A program made the position numbers and the translations under genes. Of a DNA stretch of 64,000 bases, positions 1 through 8,504 are shown one piece after another. The stretch's first letter is position 1; every line of letters starts with the position of its first letter. The stretch covers positions 329,201-393,200 of the forward strand of contig NZ_LMTJ01000003.1 of NCBI RefSeq assembly GCF_001510715.1. Direction: 5' to 3'. The DNA comes from Bacillus sp. FJAT-29814 (GTDB lineage: Bacteria > Bacillota > Bacilli > Bacillales > Cytobacillaceae). The notes beneath the pieces were generated by a model. The model saw nothing but the letters and a program-made list of their open reading frames with translations, did not search any database and was not told the DNA's origin.

Positions 1-379
1 GGTAGAACCAGGGACTCCGCCGGTAGAACCAGGGACCCCGCCAGTAGAACCAGGGACCCCGCCAGTGGACCCAGGGACTCCGCCGGGAGATACTGAGACC
101 CAACCAGGACAACCAAAGACACCACCAGTAAGTCCAGAGAATCTACCAGTAAACCCTGAGACCCCATCCACGGAAACCAATGTGTCAACTGAAACCGGTT
201 ATAAGGAAAACGCAGGTAAAAATCCTAATACAAAAGTGGAAACCACCGCGCTGAAGAAACTGCCAAAAACCGGCGAAGGCCTTCCGGTTAAAAATATTAT
301 CGATTTCGGAATTGCCGGTCTTCTTGCATGCTTACTATTATTAACTTTACGCAGAAACGGCAAAAAACAAGGCTTATAG
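1..379 (+). CDS. LPXTG-anchored surface protein, C-terminal end (5' truncated by window)
   Basis: The reading frame is open from the first bases, so the gene starts outside the window. The visible part opens with four 21-bp repeats encoding VEPGTPP, VEPGTPP, VEPGTPP and VDPGTPP (2-85), a proline-rich wall-spanning stalk. It continues as Pro/Thr/Glu-rich sequence and ends with a sorting signal: LPKTGE (260-277), a hydrophobic segment (about 299-350) and a basic tail. Sortase would cleave between Thr and Gly and link the protein to peptidoglycan. A sortase gene begins 10 bp downstream, which supports a dedicated substrate-enzyme pair. The function of the missing ectodomain cannot be told. Confidence 0.9.
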   Translation, partial: VEPGTPPVEPGTPPVEPGTPPVDPGTPPGDTETQPGQPKTPPVSPENLPVNPETPSTETNVSTETGYKENAGKNPNTKVETTALKKLPKTGEGLPVKNIIDFGIAGLLACLLLLTLRRNGKKQGL

Positions 380-388
380 ATAAAGAAG

Positions 389-1006
389 ATGTCGAGCAGA
401 CAAGTAGGTGACCAGTTGACTCTGATAAAAAAAATAATCCTATTTCTTCTTATTGGATTAATGATAATTAGAGGGTATTTATTCTACACTGACTGGTCCC
501 ACAATAAAGCAAGACAAGCGGCAGAGGAAATATTTCAGGAAACCATCTATAAAAAAACAAACAAAGCGTCCCAGGAAGCAGTGGAACTCAAAAAGGCACC
601 TTTGCTCCCTAAGAATAATGCTGAAATCATTGGCAGGATTGAAATTGATGCTCTCCATCTTTCGTATATTATTTTGGAAGGTGTCACAGAGGAAAATCTA
701 TCTATATCTATAAGTAAAGTGACCGGTCCGCCAATCCATTCAAAAGGAAACCTTGTCCTTGCTGGTCATAATATGAGAGATGGAACATTGTTTGGAAAAT
801 TGAAGCATTTGAAAGTTTCGGACTCCATTCGGCTTCAGGATTTAACAGGAGTATCAAAAGAGTATATTATTTATGATAAAAAAATCGTAAAAGACACGGA
901 CCTTTCACCTTTAAACCAATTCATTTCCGAATCGCCAATTGTTACGCTCATTACTTGTACCACCCAAGAGGATGAACGGGCGATTTTCTTTGCTGAACAA
1001 AAATAG
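389..1006 (+). CDS. Sortase, possibly class D-like
   Basis: A 205-residue membrane-anchored transpeptidase. An N-terminal hydrophobic segment (about residues 13-33) is followed by a linker and the sortase barrel. The catalytic triad is visible: His127 in LAGHNM, Cys190 in LITCTT and Arg197 in DERAIFF. The start follows the LPXTG gene by 10 bp with only a weak Shine-Dalgarno (AAAGAAG), consistent with translation coupled to the upstream gene. It most likely anchors the neighbouring LPKTGE protein. The protein ends eight residues after the catalytic Arg, which is short. The family is certain; the sortase class is a guess from size and context. Confidence 0.9.
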   Translation: MSSRQVGDQLTLIKKIILFLLIGLMIIRGYLFYTDWSHNKARQAAEEIFQETIYKKTNKASQEAVELKKAPLLPKNNAEIIGRIEIDALHLSYIILEGVTEENLSISISKVTGPPIHSKGNLVLAGHNMRDGTLFGKLKHLKVSDSIRLQDLTGVSKEYIIYDKKIVKDTDLSPLNQFISESPIVTLITCTTQEDERAIFFAEQK

Positions 1007-1027
1007 TAGAATAGAATTATCTATTAA

Positions 1028-1072
1028 AAATACATAAAAAGTTCCAATGGAACCACTTTTGTGTATTTTTTT
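1028..1072 (+). terminator. Rho-independent terminator after sortase
   Basis: Inverted repeat in which AAATACATAAAA pairs with ACTTTTGTGTATT around a small GTTCC/GGAAC core, followed by a run of T. It closes the surface protein-sortase unit. Confidence 0.75.
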
Positions 1073-1096
1073 TGTATGTAAAAAGGGGGTAGCCAG

Positions 1097-2590
1097 GTGG
1101 AAGGGAAATGGCTGATTGCAGATCGCGACTTAAACGAACGAGAAGGGCTTAAGTGGTTGTTAAAAACGTCGTCGATTCCGGTTACCAGCATTATCTTGGC
1201 AGCCGATTTTCAGGAATTTATCGTTTTATTCGAGAGAGAAGTTCCGGATATTTTGTTTATCGAACTTGATATGATTGCCAAAGAGGATTGGTCAAGTTTC
1301 CGAAATTTGATGCAAATCTATAATCCAATTTTAGTTTTAACAAGCGCCGAGGCTACCTTTGAAAAAGCGCGGCAGACCATCGAGCTGCAGGGGTTGGATC
1401 TAATGATCAAACCATTCTCTTCAACGAAAATTAAGTCGGTATTTCAAAGTGCTTTCCGTAAATTGGCCAGGAAAAATTCGAATGGCGCTTTCCCATCCAA
1501 TTCCTATAAAGATGTTTCCTATGAACGTTTATTTTTGCCAGAGCCTACCGGGGAGGATCATTACCATATTGCCGCGTTCCAGACTGAAAGTAGGGAAGGG
1601 ATCAGCACGCTATATTCATTTTTATCGGAATATCCGTTTAAAGACGATCAAGGAATCTTTGGATTGAGTGAGTCTGTTGTCGTTTTGTTTAAGGATTCCT
1701 GCAAAAATATGACAGAACAGTGCCAGAAAGCGATGCGCAAATGGGAGGAGGAATTCTCGGAACCTCTCGCAATTGTAGCGCATTGGAATCAAGCATCCCA
1801 GCTCCCTTTAAATGAGAAATACCTGCAAACGAGGAAGATGCTGGATTTTACCTATTATAAAGGATATCGACAAGTGGTCGAATTTTCCTCCTACCCGGAA
1901 TGGGTCCATATCGATCCGTTTTTGGCACCTCCTGAACAGAGGGACTGGGTGGACATGCTAGCAAATTTTGATTTAGAAAAAATCAAAAACTGGTTATATG
2001 AAGAATTTCTAAACCTTCAGGAACCCTATCCGGACCCTGGACTCGTTCGAATCCGCTTGACTAGTATCCTTGCACAAATCAGAAGGTTCATGAAGACCAA
2101 TCATCTCGATGAAGAGTCACGATATGAAAAGGAATATCGATATATATTTAACTCGATTCTGTATGATGCCGTCCTGTATAGGACCGTACAAAATCTTATT
2201 TTGTTCATCCAAAAAATTTTTGTTGGAACAAAAGAAAACATTCAAAATTTTAAACAAGACCCGATTGAACGGGGGATCGCGTTTATGGAGGCCAATTTTT
2301 CCAACAGCGGGTTAAAGCTAGAGGACGTAGCCAAGTTTGTCGACCGCAATCCGTCCTATTTCAGCCACCTAATTATGACGAAAACAGGGTCAAGCTTCAC
2401 GGATGTCTTAGCAAAGATCAGATTAAAGGAAGCGAGAAGACTGTTAGTTGAAACCACGAAGCCAATTAAAGAAATTTCGATGCTGACAGGCTATCAAAAT
2501 GCCAATTATTTTAGCAGGATGTTTAAGGAATCCACCGGGATGTCACCCAGGGAATATCGGATGAATACAAATAGACATGGATCAGTTTGA
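1097..2590 (+). CDS. YesN/AraC-type response regulator with atypical receiver
   Basis: A 497-residue regulator starting at GTG with an AAAGGGGGT ribosome site. Residues 1-125 are a CheY-like receiver: acidic pocket D9/D11 and Lys in LMIKPF are present, but the phospho-acceptor position reads LFIELDMI, so Glu56 replaces Asp and the usual Pro is absent. Residues about 390-490 form an AraC DNA-binding domain with two helix-turn-helix motifs, including YFSHLI and GYQNANYFSRMFKE. The middle resembles the linker of YesN-type regulators. No partner kinase lies beside it. It precedes hutUIG in the same orientation, so control of histidine or urocanate use is plausible but inferred. A Glu here may mimic phosphorylation or mean the domain is phosphorylation-independent. 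Confidence 0.8.
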   Translation: MEGKWLIADRDLNEREGLKWLLKTSSIPVTSIILAADFQEFIVLFEREVPDILFIELDMIAKEDWSSFRNLMQIYNPILVLTSAEATFEKARQTIELQGLDLMIKPFSSTKIKSVFQSAFRKLARKNSNGAFPSNSYKDVSYERLFLPEPTGEDHYHIAAFQTESREGISTLYSFLSEYPFKDDQGIFGLSESVVVLFKDSCKNMTEQCQKAMRKWEEEFSEPLAIVAHWNQASQLPLNEKYLQTRKMLDFTYYKGYRQVVEFSSYPEWVHIDPFLAPPEQRDWVDMLANFDLEKIKNWLYEEFLNLQEPYPDPGLVRIRLTSILAQIRRFMKTNHLDEESRYEKEYRYIFNSILYDAVLYRTVQNLILFIQKIFVGTKENIQNFKQDPIERGIAFMEANFSNSGLKLEDVAKFVDRNPSYFSHLIMTKTGSSFTDVLAKIRLKEARRLLVETTKPIKEISMLTGYQNANYFSRMFKESTGMSPREYRMNTNRHGSV

Positions 2591-2715
2591 AACACTGGTC
2601 CTTTTTCTATCTAAAAATAAGTGTGGTTTTCTAAAAAATTTATTGTTTTTGGACAAAATACCTAAAATTAATCCTGTTACAATCAAAAAATATTTTCCTT
2701 TATCCAATGAACAGG

Positions 2716-2747
2716 TTATATTTATCAGAAGATTCCATCTCTATAAT
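2716..2747 (+). promoter_or_regulatory. Candidate hut operon promoter
   Basis: TATAAT at 2742-2747 lies 33 bp before the hutU start. The -35 region (near 2716-2724) is poor, as expected if an activator such as the adjacent AraC-type protein is needed. No operator repeat was identified. The stretch 2591-2779 holds nothing else that I can support. Confidence 0.4.
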
Positions 2748-2779
2748 AATAGTATGAATTACTATAGGGAGTGGAGATT

Positions 2780-4453
2780 ATGGAAGCGCATACAACCAAC
2801 AAAAGAGTTGTCAAAAATTATAAGGGTACGGAGTTGCATGCAAAGGGCTGGATTCAGGAAGCGGCATTGCGGATGCTGCTTAATAATTTGGACCAGGAGG
2901 TTGCCGAAAGACCGGAGGATTTAGTCGTTTACGGCGGAATCGGAAAGGCGGCACGGAACTGGGAATCCTTTGACGCGATTGTGAAAACACTTTTGGAATT
3001 AGAAGAAGATGAAACATTATTAATTCAATCCGGGAAACCGGTAGTTGTTTGGAAGTCCCATAGAGATGCACCGCGGGTATTGCTGGCCAACTCAAACCTG
3101 GTTCCGGCTTGGGCCAATTGGGAGCATTTCCACGAGCTTGATAAAAAAGGTCTGATTATGTACGGGCAAATGACAGCGGGTAGCTGGATATATATCGGCA
3201 GTCAGGGAATTGTCCAAGGTACGTATGAAACGTTTGCTGAGCTCGCCCGTCAGGAATTCGGCGGTTCTTTGAAGCATACGATTACGTTGACAGCAGGTCT
3301 TGGCGGCATGGGCGGCGCACAGCCATTGGCCGTTACGATGAATGATGGTGTTTGTATTGCCGTTGAAGTAGATGAAACGCGCATCGACCGGCGAATTGAA
3401 ACCCGTTATCTCGATGTGAAAGCTTATGATTTGGATGAAGCATTAAAGATGGCACATGAGGCTAAAGCAGCCGGAAAGGCTTTATCCATTGGCTTATTAG
3501 GAAATGCGGCGGAAATTTTGCCATTAATGATTGAAAAAGGCTTTTATCCCGAGGTGCTGACAGACCAAACTTCAGCACATGACCCGCTGAACGGTTATAT
3601 TCCAGTAGGCTATACACTGGAAAAAGCAGCGAAGTTACGCCAAGAGGACCCTAAACAATATGTGAAGCTGTCCAAGCAAAGCATGGCGCTCCATGTAAAA
3701 GCAATGCTGACGATGCAGCAAAAAGGCGCCGTTACTTTTGATTATGGCAACAACATTCGTCAAGTCGCCAAAGACGAGGGTGTGGAAAATGCGTTTGATT
3801 TCCCTGGTTTTGTTCCGGCTTACATTCGTCCATTATTCTGCGAAGGAAAAGGGCCGTACCGCTGGGCAGCGCTTTCCGGCGATCCGGAAGATATTCGAAA
3901 AATTGACGAAGCATTGCTGCGTGAATTTAAAGATGACGAGCGTCTTTGCAAATGGGTTAGAATGGCTCAGGAGAAAATCGCCTTCCAAGGTCTGCCTGCC
4001 CGGATTTGCTGGCTTGGCTATGGGGATCGAGCGCGCTTTGGGAAGCTGATTAATGACATGGTAGCTTCCGGGGAAGTTTCGGCACCTATCGTTATCGGCC
4101 GCGACCATTTGGATGCTGGTTCCGTTGCTTCGCCAAACCGTGAAACGGAAGGCATGAAGGATGGAAGTGATGCAGTATCAGATTGGCCAATTTTAAATGC
4201 ATTAATTAATGCTGTAGGCGGTGCCAGCTGGGTATCGCTGCATCATGGCGGCGGGGTTGGCATGGGTTATTCCCAGCATTCTGGTATGGTCATTGTTGCT
4301 GATGGTACGAAAGAAGCAGAGGTCCGTTTGCAGCGGGTATTAACGACCGATCCTGGAATGGGGGTTGTCCGTCATGCCGATGCCGGCTACGATCTCGCGA
4401 TTAAAACCGCAAAAGAAAAAGGCATTAAGATGCCTATGCTGAAGCAGGATTAA
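2780..4453 (+). CDS. hutU: Urocanate hydratase
   Basis: Converts urocanate to 4-imidazolone-5-propionate, the second step of histidine degradation, using tightly bound NAD+. The 557-residue length is normal. Family signatures run through the sequence: [10 protein letters not shown] near the N-terminus, [14 protein letters not shown], the NAD-binding [22 protein letters not shown] and [15 protein letters not shown] near the C-terminus. A GTG at 2771 is in frame, but ATG 2780 has AGGGAG at the right distance and is preferred. First gene of the hut set here, followed after 20 bp by hutI. Confidence 0.96.
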   Translation: MEAHTTNKRVVKNYKGTELHAKGWIQEAALRMLLNNLDQEVAERPEDLVVYGGIGKAARNWESFDAIVKTLLELEEDETLLIQSGKPVVVWKSHRDAPRVLLANSNLVPAWANWEHFHELDKKGLIMYGQMTAGSWIYIGSQGIVQGTYETFAELARQEFGGSLKHTITLTAGLGGMGGAQPLAVTMNDGVCIAVEVDETRIDRRIETRYLDVKAYDLDEALKMAHEAKAAGKALSIGLLGNAAEILPLMIEKGFYPEVLTDQTSAHDPLNGYIPVGYTLEKAAKLRQEDPKQYVKLSKQSMALHVKAMLTMQQKGAVTFDYGNNIRQVAKDEGVENAFDFPGFVPAYIRPLFCEGKGPYRWAALSGDPEDIRKIDEALLREFKDDERLCKWVRMAQEKIAFQGLPARICWLGYGDRARFGKLINDMVASGEVSAPIVIGRDHLDAGSVASPNRETEGMKDGSDAVSDWPILNALINAVGGASWVSLHHGGGVGMGYSQHSGMVIVADGTKEAEVRLQRVLTTDPGMGVVRHADAGYDLAIKTAKEKGIKMPMLKQD

Positions 4454-4473
4454 GAGGGGAGGAATGACGGATC

Positions 4474-5766
4474 TTGACAAAACCAATTTTTATTAGGAAT
4501 GCAGCTCAGCTTGTCACGTTACAGGGTAGTTCTGATGCGCCACGTGTAAAGGAACAAATGTCCGAACTTGGCATCATTGAGAATGGCAGTGTTTGGATTG
4601 AAGACGGAGTTATTCAAGCTGTTGCAAAAGATGAAGAGTTGATGGAGAAATATAGCGCCCGCCTTGGTGAGGCGGAAGTAGTGGATGCTAGCGGCAAACT
4701 TGTCACACCTGGTCTGGTTGACCCGCATACACACCTAGTTCATGCCGGCAGCAGGGAAAATGAATTTAATATGCGCCTTCAGGGAAAAACGTACATGGAA
4801 ATCATGAATGCGGGCGGCGGGATTCATGCAACGACACGGGCGACAAAAGCGGCGTCACACCAACAGCTTTTTCAGGAAAGCTATGAGCGCCTGAACCAAT
4901 TCTTGAAGCATGGCGTCACAACGGTTGAGGCAAAAAGCGGATATGGAATGGAATGGGAAACGGAGCTTAAGCAGTTGGAGGTGGCGAAGCAACTCCAGGA
5001 GAAACACGTGGTCGATGTTGTTTCCACCTTTATGGGGGCACATGCGGTTCCAAGGGAGTATAAGGAGAATCCGGATGAGTTTGTCCGGGTACTGGTGGAA
5101 GAAATGATTCCTAAGGTGGCGGAGCTTGGTCTCGCAGAATTCAATGATGTATTTTGTGAGCATGGCGTGTTTACACCAGAACAATCGAGGGTAATTTTGG
5201 AAGCTGGGAAGCGTTATGGCCTCATCCCGAAAATCCATGCCGATGAAATTGAACCCTATGAAGGAGCGGAGCTTGCGGCAGAGGTCGGTGCCATCTCGGC
5301 GGACCATCTTTTAAAAGCTTCCGAAAAAGGCATCATGGCAATGGCCGAAAAGGGCGTAGTCGCAGTGTTGCTGCCGGGAACAGCTTATTTTTTAATGGCA
5401 GAGTCGGCAAACGGCCGGAAAATGATTGACCTCGGAGTGCCGGTTGCCTTATCGACTGACTGTAACCCCGGGTCTTCCCCAACTGTCTCGATGCCGTTTA
5501 TTATGAGCCTTGGCTGTTTAAAAATGGGCATGACACCTGCAGAGGTCATTACGGCAGCAACAATCAATGCTGCTCATGCGATTAACCGCGGCAAGGTGGT
5601 TGGCTCACTCGAGGTAGGGAAGAAGGGTGATGTTACCATCTTTAATGTCGGGAATTATATGAAGCTTCAATATTCTTACGGAATGAATCACACAGATACC
5701 GTGGTGAAAAATGGACGGGTGGTTGTTAAGGGAGGTCAATTGGTTGAAGAGCTTTCTTTATCCTAA
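4474..5766 (+). CDS. hutI: Imidazolonepropionase
   Basis: Amidohydrolase-fold enzyme opening the imidazolone ring to give N-formimidoyl-L-glutamate. The metal-binding DPHTHLVHAGSRENEF motif sits near residue 85, with the further His ligands in THMGAHAVP-like and KIHADEIE segments and Asp in ALSTDCNPGSS. Length of 430 residues is typical. The start is TTG at 4474, behind GGGGAGG; the nearby ATG at 4464 is in another frame and soon stops. Its 3' end overlaps hutG by 23 bp, indicating one transcript. Confidence 0.95.
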   Translation: MTKPIFIRNAAQLVTLQGSSDAPRVKEQMSELGIIENGSVWIEDGVIQAVAKDEELMEKYSARLGEAEVVDASGKLVTPGLVDPHTHLVHAGSRENEFNMRLQGKTYMEIMNAGGGIHATTRATKAASHQQLFQESYERLNQFLKHGVTTVEAKSGYGMEWETELKQLEVAKQLQEKHVVDVVSTFMGAHAVPREYKENPDEFVRVLVEEMIPKVAELGLAEFNDVFCEHGVFTPEQSRVILEAGKRYGLIPKIHADEIEPYEGAELAAEVGAISADHLLKASEKGIMAMAEKGVVAVLLPGTAYFLMAESANGRKMIDLGVPVALSTDCNPGSSPTVSMPFIMSLGCLKMGMTPAEVITAATINAAHAINRGKVVGSLEVGKKGDVTIFNVGNYMKLQYSYGMNHTDTVVKNGRVVVKGGQLVEELSLS

Positions 5767-6742
5767 ACTGAATCCGCCAAGTTTTACATGGGTACGACCC
5801 GAAGCAGGCAGGTCTTCCGCTGCCAAAGTTCATGAATGGATTGAGCCGCTATCGGCAGCTTCCGATCCTGAAAAAAGCAAGGAGGCGGACTTCGTTGTAG
5901 TGGGTGTTCCGCTTTCCCGTTCTTCGATTAGTGCATCGGGTGCTTCGGAATTTCCGGATTCATTCCGGCGTTCCTGGAAAGGATTTACCACCTACAATCT
6001 GGACGAGGATGTCGATCTCGCAGAAATGACGGCGGTTGATGCCGGTGATGTTCCGATGCACGTAACCGATATCCGCCGCTGCCATGACAATATTATTGCG
6101 GCTTCGGCGGAACTTCATCGGCATTTTAGAGGTTCAAAGATTTGTGCCATTGGCGGCGACCATTCTATAACAGCAATGATGGTCAAAGGGCTGAAACAGG
6201 CAAGACCACAGGAGCGGATCGGAATTATTCAGTTTGATACGCATTTTGACTTACGGGACATGAGTGATAACGGTCCATCCAATGGTACGCCGATGCGGAA
6301 TCTAATTGAAAGCGGTGTGGTGCGAGGCTCGGATATGTACAATATCGGCCTTCACGGGTTCTTTAACACGAAAGATTTAAAGCAGTATGCCGACGAACAG
6401 GGTGTTAACTATATAACCTTGGGCAAGGCTCGCAAAAAAGGGATCGAAGCAACGGTTGAGGCATGTTTGGAGGAATTGGCAGCGAAAGTGGATACCATTT
6501 ACTTAACAGTCGACATGGATGTCTTGGACATCGCCTATGCCCCAGGGGTACCTGCCTCAACGCCGGGGGGCATGGCAACTGCCGAACTGCTGCAAGGTGT
6601 CCTCGCAGCAGGTAAGCACCCAAAAGTCAACGCCATGGACATCGTCTGCCTCGACCCGCTCAAAGACAGCGCCGTCCAGCCAACCGTAAAACTCGGCACC
6701 CACGTATTTCTAACCTATCTAACTGGGGTAATGTTGCGTTAG
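5744..6742 (+). CDS. hutG: Formimidoylglutamase
   Basis: Arginase-family, manganese-dependent enzyme that hydrolyses N-formimidoyl-L-glutamate to glutamate and formamide. The metal ligand motifs are GGDHS, DTHFDLRD and DMDVLD, with the family signature AYAPGVPASTPGG. The frame is open further upstream, but TTG 5744 lies 7-8 bp after AAGGGAGGT and gives a 332-residue protein starting MKSFLYPKL. It overlaps the end of hutI. The hydrolase route gives formamide, as in Bacillus, instead of the transfer to tetrahydrofolate. Confidence 0.94.
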   Translation: MKSFLYPKLNPPSFTWVRPEAGRSSAAKVHEWIEPLSAASDPEKSKEADFVVVGVPLSRSSISASGASEFPDSFRRSWKGFTTYNLDEDVDLAEMTAVDAGDVPMHVTDIRRCHDNIIAASAELHRHFRGSKICAIGGDHSITAMMVKGLKQARPQERIGIIQFDTHFDLRDMSDNGPSNGTPMRNLIESGVVRGSDMYNIGLHGFFNTKDLKQYADEQGVNYITLGKARKKGIEATVEACLEELAAKVDTIYLTVDMDVLDIAYAPGVPASTPGGMATAELLQGVLAAGKHPKVNAMDIVCLDPLKDSAVQPTVKLGTHVFLTYLTGVMLR

Positions 6743-6749
6743 GTGTATT

Positions 6750-6811
6750 GGTGTCAGGCACCACAAAAAGACATTTTTGAGTATTTGTCCACCAGGGGTG
6801 GACAAATACTC
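6750..6811. repeat. GGTGTCAGGCACC element with 15-bp palindrome
   Basis: GGTGTCAGGCACC (6750-6762) is followed by a perfect 15-bp inverted repeat, arms 6779-6793 and 6797-6811 with a 3-nt loop, core TTGTCCACC/GGTGGACAA. The same 13-mer in reverse complement occurs at 18262-18274, also next to TGTCCACC. There is no T run, so a simple terminator is less likely than a dispersed palindromic (REP-like) element. It lies between hutG and the permease. Confidence 0.7.
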
Positions 6812-6896
6812 AGTTAATGGATTAATCAACCGTATAGGGAATAAAGGGTGGGTTAATCGAACAAATGTTATGAAGGATTATTAAGGGGGATGGAGT

Positions 6897-8240
6897 ATGG
6901 CAAATCATTCATTAGAAACTGGAAAAGTGGTACAAACTGAGGTACCGAATGGTAATATGTTGAATGTGATGAAGTTCTTTGTGTTTAGTGCAATTGGCAT
7001 TTTTGTTTTCTTTGTACCTGTTACTATTAATGAAAAGTCTTCAATCATGCTGGATCATTTTGTTTCTTTTATTCAAACCGCGGTTCCTGGAGTGCTGCCT
7101 TATTATGCGTTACTCGTTATTTTGCTTGGGGCAGTTTATCCTTTCTATAAGAATACATGGAATAAGGATAAAGTTACGCTCGTGTTTTCAATTCTGAAAG
7201 TAATAGGTTTTGCCGCTGGGGCGATGTTTGTATTTAATGTTGGACCGAAATGGTTCTTTGACCCGGACATGGCTCCATTTTTATATAATAAACTAGTCAT
7301 CTCGGTTGGATTACTGGTGCCAATTGGTTCTGTGTTTCTAGCCTTATTAGTAGGCTATGGCCTGCTTGAATTTGTCGGAATATTCATGCAACCGGTTATG
7401 AGACCAGTCTGGAAGACACCCGGAAGGTCTGCAGTCGATGCGGTTGCTTCGTTTGTGGGAAGTTATTCGATTGGGCTGCTCATCACCAACCGCGTATTTA
7501 AAGAAGGAAAATATTCGATTAAAGAAGCAGCGATTATTGCGACCGGATTCTCTACAGTGTCAGCCACGTTTATGATTGTTGTCGCGAAAACGTTGGACTT
7601 GATGAATATGTGGAATGCTTATTTCTGGGTAACGTTTATTGTGACATTTATAGTAACCGCTATCACAGTCCGAATCTGGCCATTATCAAAAATGAGTGAT
7701 TCCTATTATCAGGATATGGAAGGCGAACAAGAGGTCCTTATTAAAAAGGACCGTGTAAAAACGGCGTGGAAAGAAGCGATGATTACTGCAAGCCAATCAC
7801 CAAGCTTCGGTAAAAACATTTGGGACAACTTAAAAGACGGCTTTATCATGACAATGGGGATTCTGCCTTCTATCATGTCAGTAGGGCTCTTGGGACTTAT
7901 TTTAGCTGAGTTTACTCCGGTGTTTGACTGGTTGGGCTATATTTTCTATCCGTTCACAGCCCTTGTCCAATTGCCGGAACCGATGCTGGCGGCAAAGGCA
8001 AGTGCTGTCGGAATTGCGGAAATGTTCCTGCCTGCCCTGTTAGTAACAGAAGCAGCACTTGTGACGAAGTTTGTTATCGGGGTTGTTTCAGTTTCATCAA
8101 TTATTTTCTTCTCAGCGGTCGTGCCATGCATCCTGTCAACCGAAATTCCACTGACTGTCGGCCAACTTGTTGTCATTTGGTTTGAAAGGGTTGTCCTCAC
8201 TATTCTGCTTGCAGCGCCGATTGCCTACTTAATTTTGTAA
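6897..8240 (+). CDS. YjiH-family membrane protein, nucleoside-recognition (Gate) fold; candidate hut permease
   Basis: A 447-residue polytopic protein with about ten hydrophobic segments. Two Gate-like halves are suggested by GSYSIGLLITNRVFKEGKY with ATGFSTVSATFM, and by the later GIAEMFLPALL segment. ATG start with AAGGGGGAT upstream. It follows hutG in the same direction after 154 bp, so import of histidine, urocanate or a related compound is a reasonable inference, but substrate residues cannot be read from the sequence. B. subtilis has hutM (an amino-acid permease of a different family) at the equivalent place. Confidence 0.72.
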   Translation: MANHSLETGKVVQTEVPNGNMLNVMKFFVFSAIGIFVFFVPVTINEKSSIMLDHFVSFIQTAVPGVLPYYALLVILLGAVYPFYKNTWNKDKVTLVFSILKVIGFAAGAMFVFNVGPKWFFDPDMAPFLYNKLVISVGLLVPIGSVFLALLVGYGLLEFVGIFMQPVMRPVWKTPGRSAVDAVASFVGSYSIGLLITNRVFKEGKYSIKEAAIIATGFSTVSATFMIVVAKTLDLMNMWNAYFWVTFIVTFIVTAITVRIWPLSKMSDSYYQDMEGEQEVLIKKDRVKTAWKEAMITASQSPSFGKNIWDNLKDGFIMTMGILPSIMSVGLLGLILAEFTPVFDWLGYIFYPFTALVQLPEPMLAAKASAVGIAEMFLPALLVTEAALVTKFVIGVVSVSSIIFFSAVVPCILSTEIPLTVGQLVVIWFERVVLTILLAAPIAYLIL

Positions 8241-8266
8241 ACTAAGAATCTTTTTGAAGCCTCGAG

Positions 8267-8295
8267 AAAAAACCTTGATTTTTTCAAGGTTTTTT
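8267..8295 (+). terminator. Terminator after YjiH-like gene
   Basis: Perfect 12-bp stem AAAAAACCTTGA / TCAAGGTTTTTT with a short T-rich loop and further T residues; ends the hut unit. Confidence 0.9.
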
Positions 8296-8319
8296 CTTTT
8301 CCCCAACTGTATTCGGAAA

Positions 8320-8469
8320 TTACGCTTTCACAAAATAGTCCTTTAGATGCATGATACAAGCCTTAACCAATTTGTCCATATATGAATTTACTATAGAAGG
8401 AGGCAGAACAAATTTTAATATTGATAACAATGGAGAACAGTCTTGGATCACGATGGTAGTGTTCTTCAT
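8320..8469 (-). CDS. Possible small protein (49 aa), divergent
   Basis: An ORF beginning MKNTTIVIQ on the minus strand fills most of the gap between the hut terminator and the kinase-like gene. It has a hydrophobic first half and a charged C-terminus, and does not overlap a gene on the other strand. No clear ribosome site is visible near its ATG, and I do not recognise the family. It may be a real small gene or a chance frame. Confidence 0.25.
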   Translation of the reverse strand: MKNTTIVIQDCSPLLSILKFVLPPSIVNSYMDKLVKACIMHLKDYFVKA

Positions 8470-8504
8470 TTTTGTCAAATGAACTCCAAGAAGGGAGGAA
8501 CAAA

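Noticed and set aside
4855..5307. 150-residue antisense frame inside hutI
   Set aside because: Lies entirely opposite a well-conserved gene, has no ribosome site and no recognisable domain.
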